This document shows positions 5,620 to 6,092 of a DNA stretch of 6,092 nucleotides, piece after piece (position 1 is the first letter of the stretch; each line of letters begins with the position of its first letter). Source of the DNA: Lachnospiraceae bacterium UBA3287 (GTDB taxonomy: Bacteria > Bacillota > Clostridia > Lachnospirales > Lachnospiraceae). The stretch spans positions 17,654 through 23,745 of the forward strand of contig DETN01000017.1 of assembly GCA_002362155.1 (NCBI GenBank). Direction: 5' to 3'. Made by a program: the position numbers and the translations under genes. Below the pieces are notes generated by a model. The model worked only from the letters and a program-made list of their open reading frames with translations, had not been told where the DNA came from and searched no databases.

Positions 5620-5628
5620 ATTATAGCA
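5620..5628 (-). promoter_or_regulatory. Perfect extended -10 promoter of the membrane-protein gene
   Basis: On the minus strand the sequence reads TGCTATAAT, the same exact extended -10 as at 4589. A TTGACA exists at 5639-5634 but only 8 bases upstream of the -10 hexamer, too close to act as its -35; at the normal distance the sequence is TCAGAA. Predicted transcript start is near 5613. Confidence 0.7.
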
Positions 5629-5632
5629 CATG

Positions 5633-5651
5633 CTGTCAACCCTTCTGACAG
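5633..5651. promoter_or_regulatory. Dyad CTGTCA-N7-TGACAG, candidate operator
   Basis: A perfect 6-base inverted repeat (5633-5638 and 5646-5651) with a 7-base centre. It begins 4 bases upstream of the minus-strand extended -10 element and covers the -35 position of that promoter, the usual place for a repressor site. It lies between the divergent membrane-protein and larC genes. No regulator gene is visible in the window. Confidence 0.4.
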
Positions 5652-5694
5652 ACAATGTTAATAAGGGCGGATACAGGGCCCGGAGATTGTCCTG
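5649..5694 (+). promoter_or_regulatory. Nested hairpin between divergent genes, upstream of larC
   Basis: CAGACAAT (5649-5656) pairs with ATTGTCCTG (5686-5694) with one bulged C, and inside it GGGC (5665-5668) pairs with GCCC (5678-5681). If transcribed toward larC it would be a two-tier stem ahead of the leader terminator. I see no strong plus-strand promoter before it; TTTACA at 5607-5612 has only a poor -10 partner. It may be DNA-level symmetry only. Confidence 0.25.
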
Positions 5695-5695
5695 T

Positions 5696-5726
5696 TTGCT
5701 TCGGCGCTTTTATGTGCTAGTATTAT
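5696..5726 (+). promoter_or_regulatory. Candidate larC promoter
   Basis: TTGCTT (5696-5701), 19 bases, then TATTAT (5721-5726). The -10 is close to consensus, while the spacer is long and the -35 weak. It would start RNA near 5733, about 52 bases before the larC start and just before the leader terminator hairpin. Confidence 0.35.
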
Positions 5727-5740
5727 CAGAAAGCAGCATT

Positions 5741-5767
5741 TACGGATATACTCTTCCGTATTTTTTT
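5741..5767 (+). terminator. Terminator hairpin in the larC leader
   Basis: TACGGA (5741-5746) pairs perfectly with TCCGTA (5755-5760) around an 8-base loop, followed directly by seven Ts (5761-5767). It faces larC, and no plus-strand gene lies upstream for it to terminate, since the nearest upstream gene already ends at the terminator at 5077. That points to attenuation of larC, though a six-pair stem is only moderately stable. The loop bases CTCTT (5751-5755) can also pair with AAGAG (5772-5776), which overlaps the larC ribosome binding site. Confidence 0.6.
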
Positions 5768-5784
5768 GAAAAAGAGGTAATCAT

Positions 5785-6092
5785 TTGAAGACGATCTATC
5801 TTGATTTGGGAATGGGAGCTGCCGGCGACATGCTGACGGCGGCCCTGCTGGAACTTCTGGAAGAGAAGGAGCAGGAAGACTTTCTGAAGGAACTGGCCGG
5901 CATCGGCATTCCGGACACGGAGATATCCAGGGAAAAGATGAAAAAGATGGGGATCACCGGATCCCATATGCATGTGAAGGTCCTGGGACAGGAAGAAGGC
6001 GGCCATGACCACCACCATCATGACCATGACCACGACCATCACGATCATGACCATGATCACGACCACCACCATCACGACCATGACCACGATCA
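5785..6092 (+). CDS. larC: LarC, nickel insertase for the nickel-pincer nucleotide (N-terminal part)
   Basis: The first 102 codons of LarC, cut by the window edge. LarC inserts nickel into pyridinium-3,5-bisthiocarboxylic acid mononucleotide, in a CTP-dependent reaction, to give the cofactor of lactate racemase LarA; LarB and LarE make the precursor. The N-terminus is typical of the family: IYLDLGMGAAGDMLTAALLE (4-23), then a helical segment, then KMGITGSHMHVKV (53-65). From residue 74 to the edge the protein is only His and Asp (18 His, 11 Asp), a metal-binding tract known in many LarC proteins, though of variable length. The start is TTG at 5785, with AGAGGT (5773-5778) 6 bases before it; the conserved family start follows at once and no better codon exists. 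Some larC genes are split in two frames joined by programmed frameshifting; that region is outside the window. Expression may be controlled by the leader terminator. Confidence 0.93.
   Translation, partial: MKTIYLDLGMGAAGDMLTAALLELLEEKEQEDFLKELAGIGIPDTEISREKMKKMGITGSHMHVKVLGQEEGGHDHHHHDHDHDHHDHDHDHDHHHHDHDHD
6004..6092 (+). repeat. CAY/GAY trinucleotide repeat coding for the His/Asp tract
   Basis: From 6004 to the window edge every codon is CAT, CAC, GAT or GAC, and the final two bases (CA) suggest the tract continues. Synonymous codons are mixed, so it is not a perfect microsatellite, but hexamers such as GACCAT and GACCAC recur. Such DNA is prone to replication slippage in whole codons, which would change tract length without breaking the frame. 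Confidence 0.85.

Noticed and set aside
5631..5639. TTGACA on the minus strand as a -35 for the membrane-protein gene
   Set aside because: It lies only 8 bases from the -10 hexamer, too close for sigma-A; it is better read as part of the dyad.
5649..5740. Nickel/cobalt riboswitch ahead of larC
   Set aside because: Biologically attractive, but I cannot match the four-way junction or its conserved segments, so no class is named.
5740..6087. Minus-strand frame rich in Val and Met
   Set aside because: It is the antisense reading of the His/Asp repeat of larC; its composition is an artefact of the CAY/GAY codons.

Overview
The window reads as a stretch of chromosome from an anaerobic Firmicute of the class Clostridia, most likely a GC-rich member of the Lachnospiraceae. 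Support for this is indirect: strong AGGAGG-type ribosome binding sites, sigma-A promoters of the extended -10 type, U-tailed intrinsic terminators, and a set of proteins (DUF937, DUF3841, an AzgA-type NCS2 permease, LarC with a His/Asp tract) typical of that group. No insertion sequence, CRISPR array, tRNA or rRNA was seen, and nothing looks like a defence island.

Layout. Positions 1-237 hold no gene, but carry a T-run, an extended -10 promoter and a leader hairpin. Two tightly spaced genes follow: a single-domain cupin (238-588) and a PfkB/ribokinase-family sugar kinase that starts at TTG (608-1570). After a GC-rich hairpin comes a DUF937 protein (1655-2218). The 296-base gap 2219-2514 has no convincing gene but many self-complementary segments. 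One is a U-tailed terminator 45 bases before a purine-permease gene (2515-3906), which is followed at 24 bases by a DUF3841 gene (3931-4503) and a textbook terminator. A perfect extended -10 promoter then drives a 118-residue protein I do not recognise (4647-5003). A long bidirectional terminator separates it from a convergent gene on the minus strand for a small four-helix membrane protein (5131-5502).

The divergent gap 5503-5784 holds an extended -10 promoter for the membrane-protein gene. A 19-bp dyad lies over its -35 region. On the plus strand the gap also has a nested hairpin and a perfect stem plus seven Ts placed directly in front of larC. larC (from 5785, cut by the window edge) encodes the nickel insertase of the nickel-pincer nucleotide cofactor pathway. 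Its N-terminal part carries a run of at least 29 residues made only of His and Asp.

How the genes relate: cupin and kinase look like one operon, possibly a small carbohydrate module. The permease and DUF3841 genes are probably co-transcribed. LarC would belong to a lactate-racemase cofactor pathway whose other genes are not visible here. The points most worth following are regulatory rather than a new protein system: terminator-containing leaders ahead of the permease and of larC, neither matching a riboswitch class I recognise, and the dyad over the minus-strand promoter.
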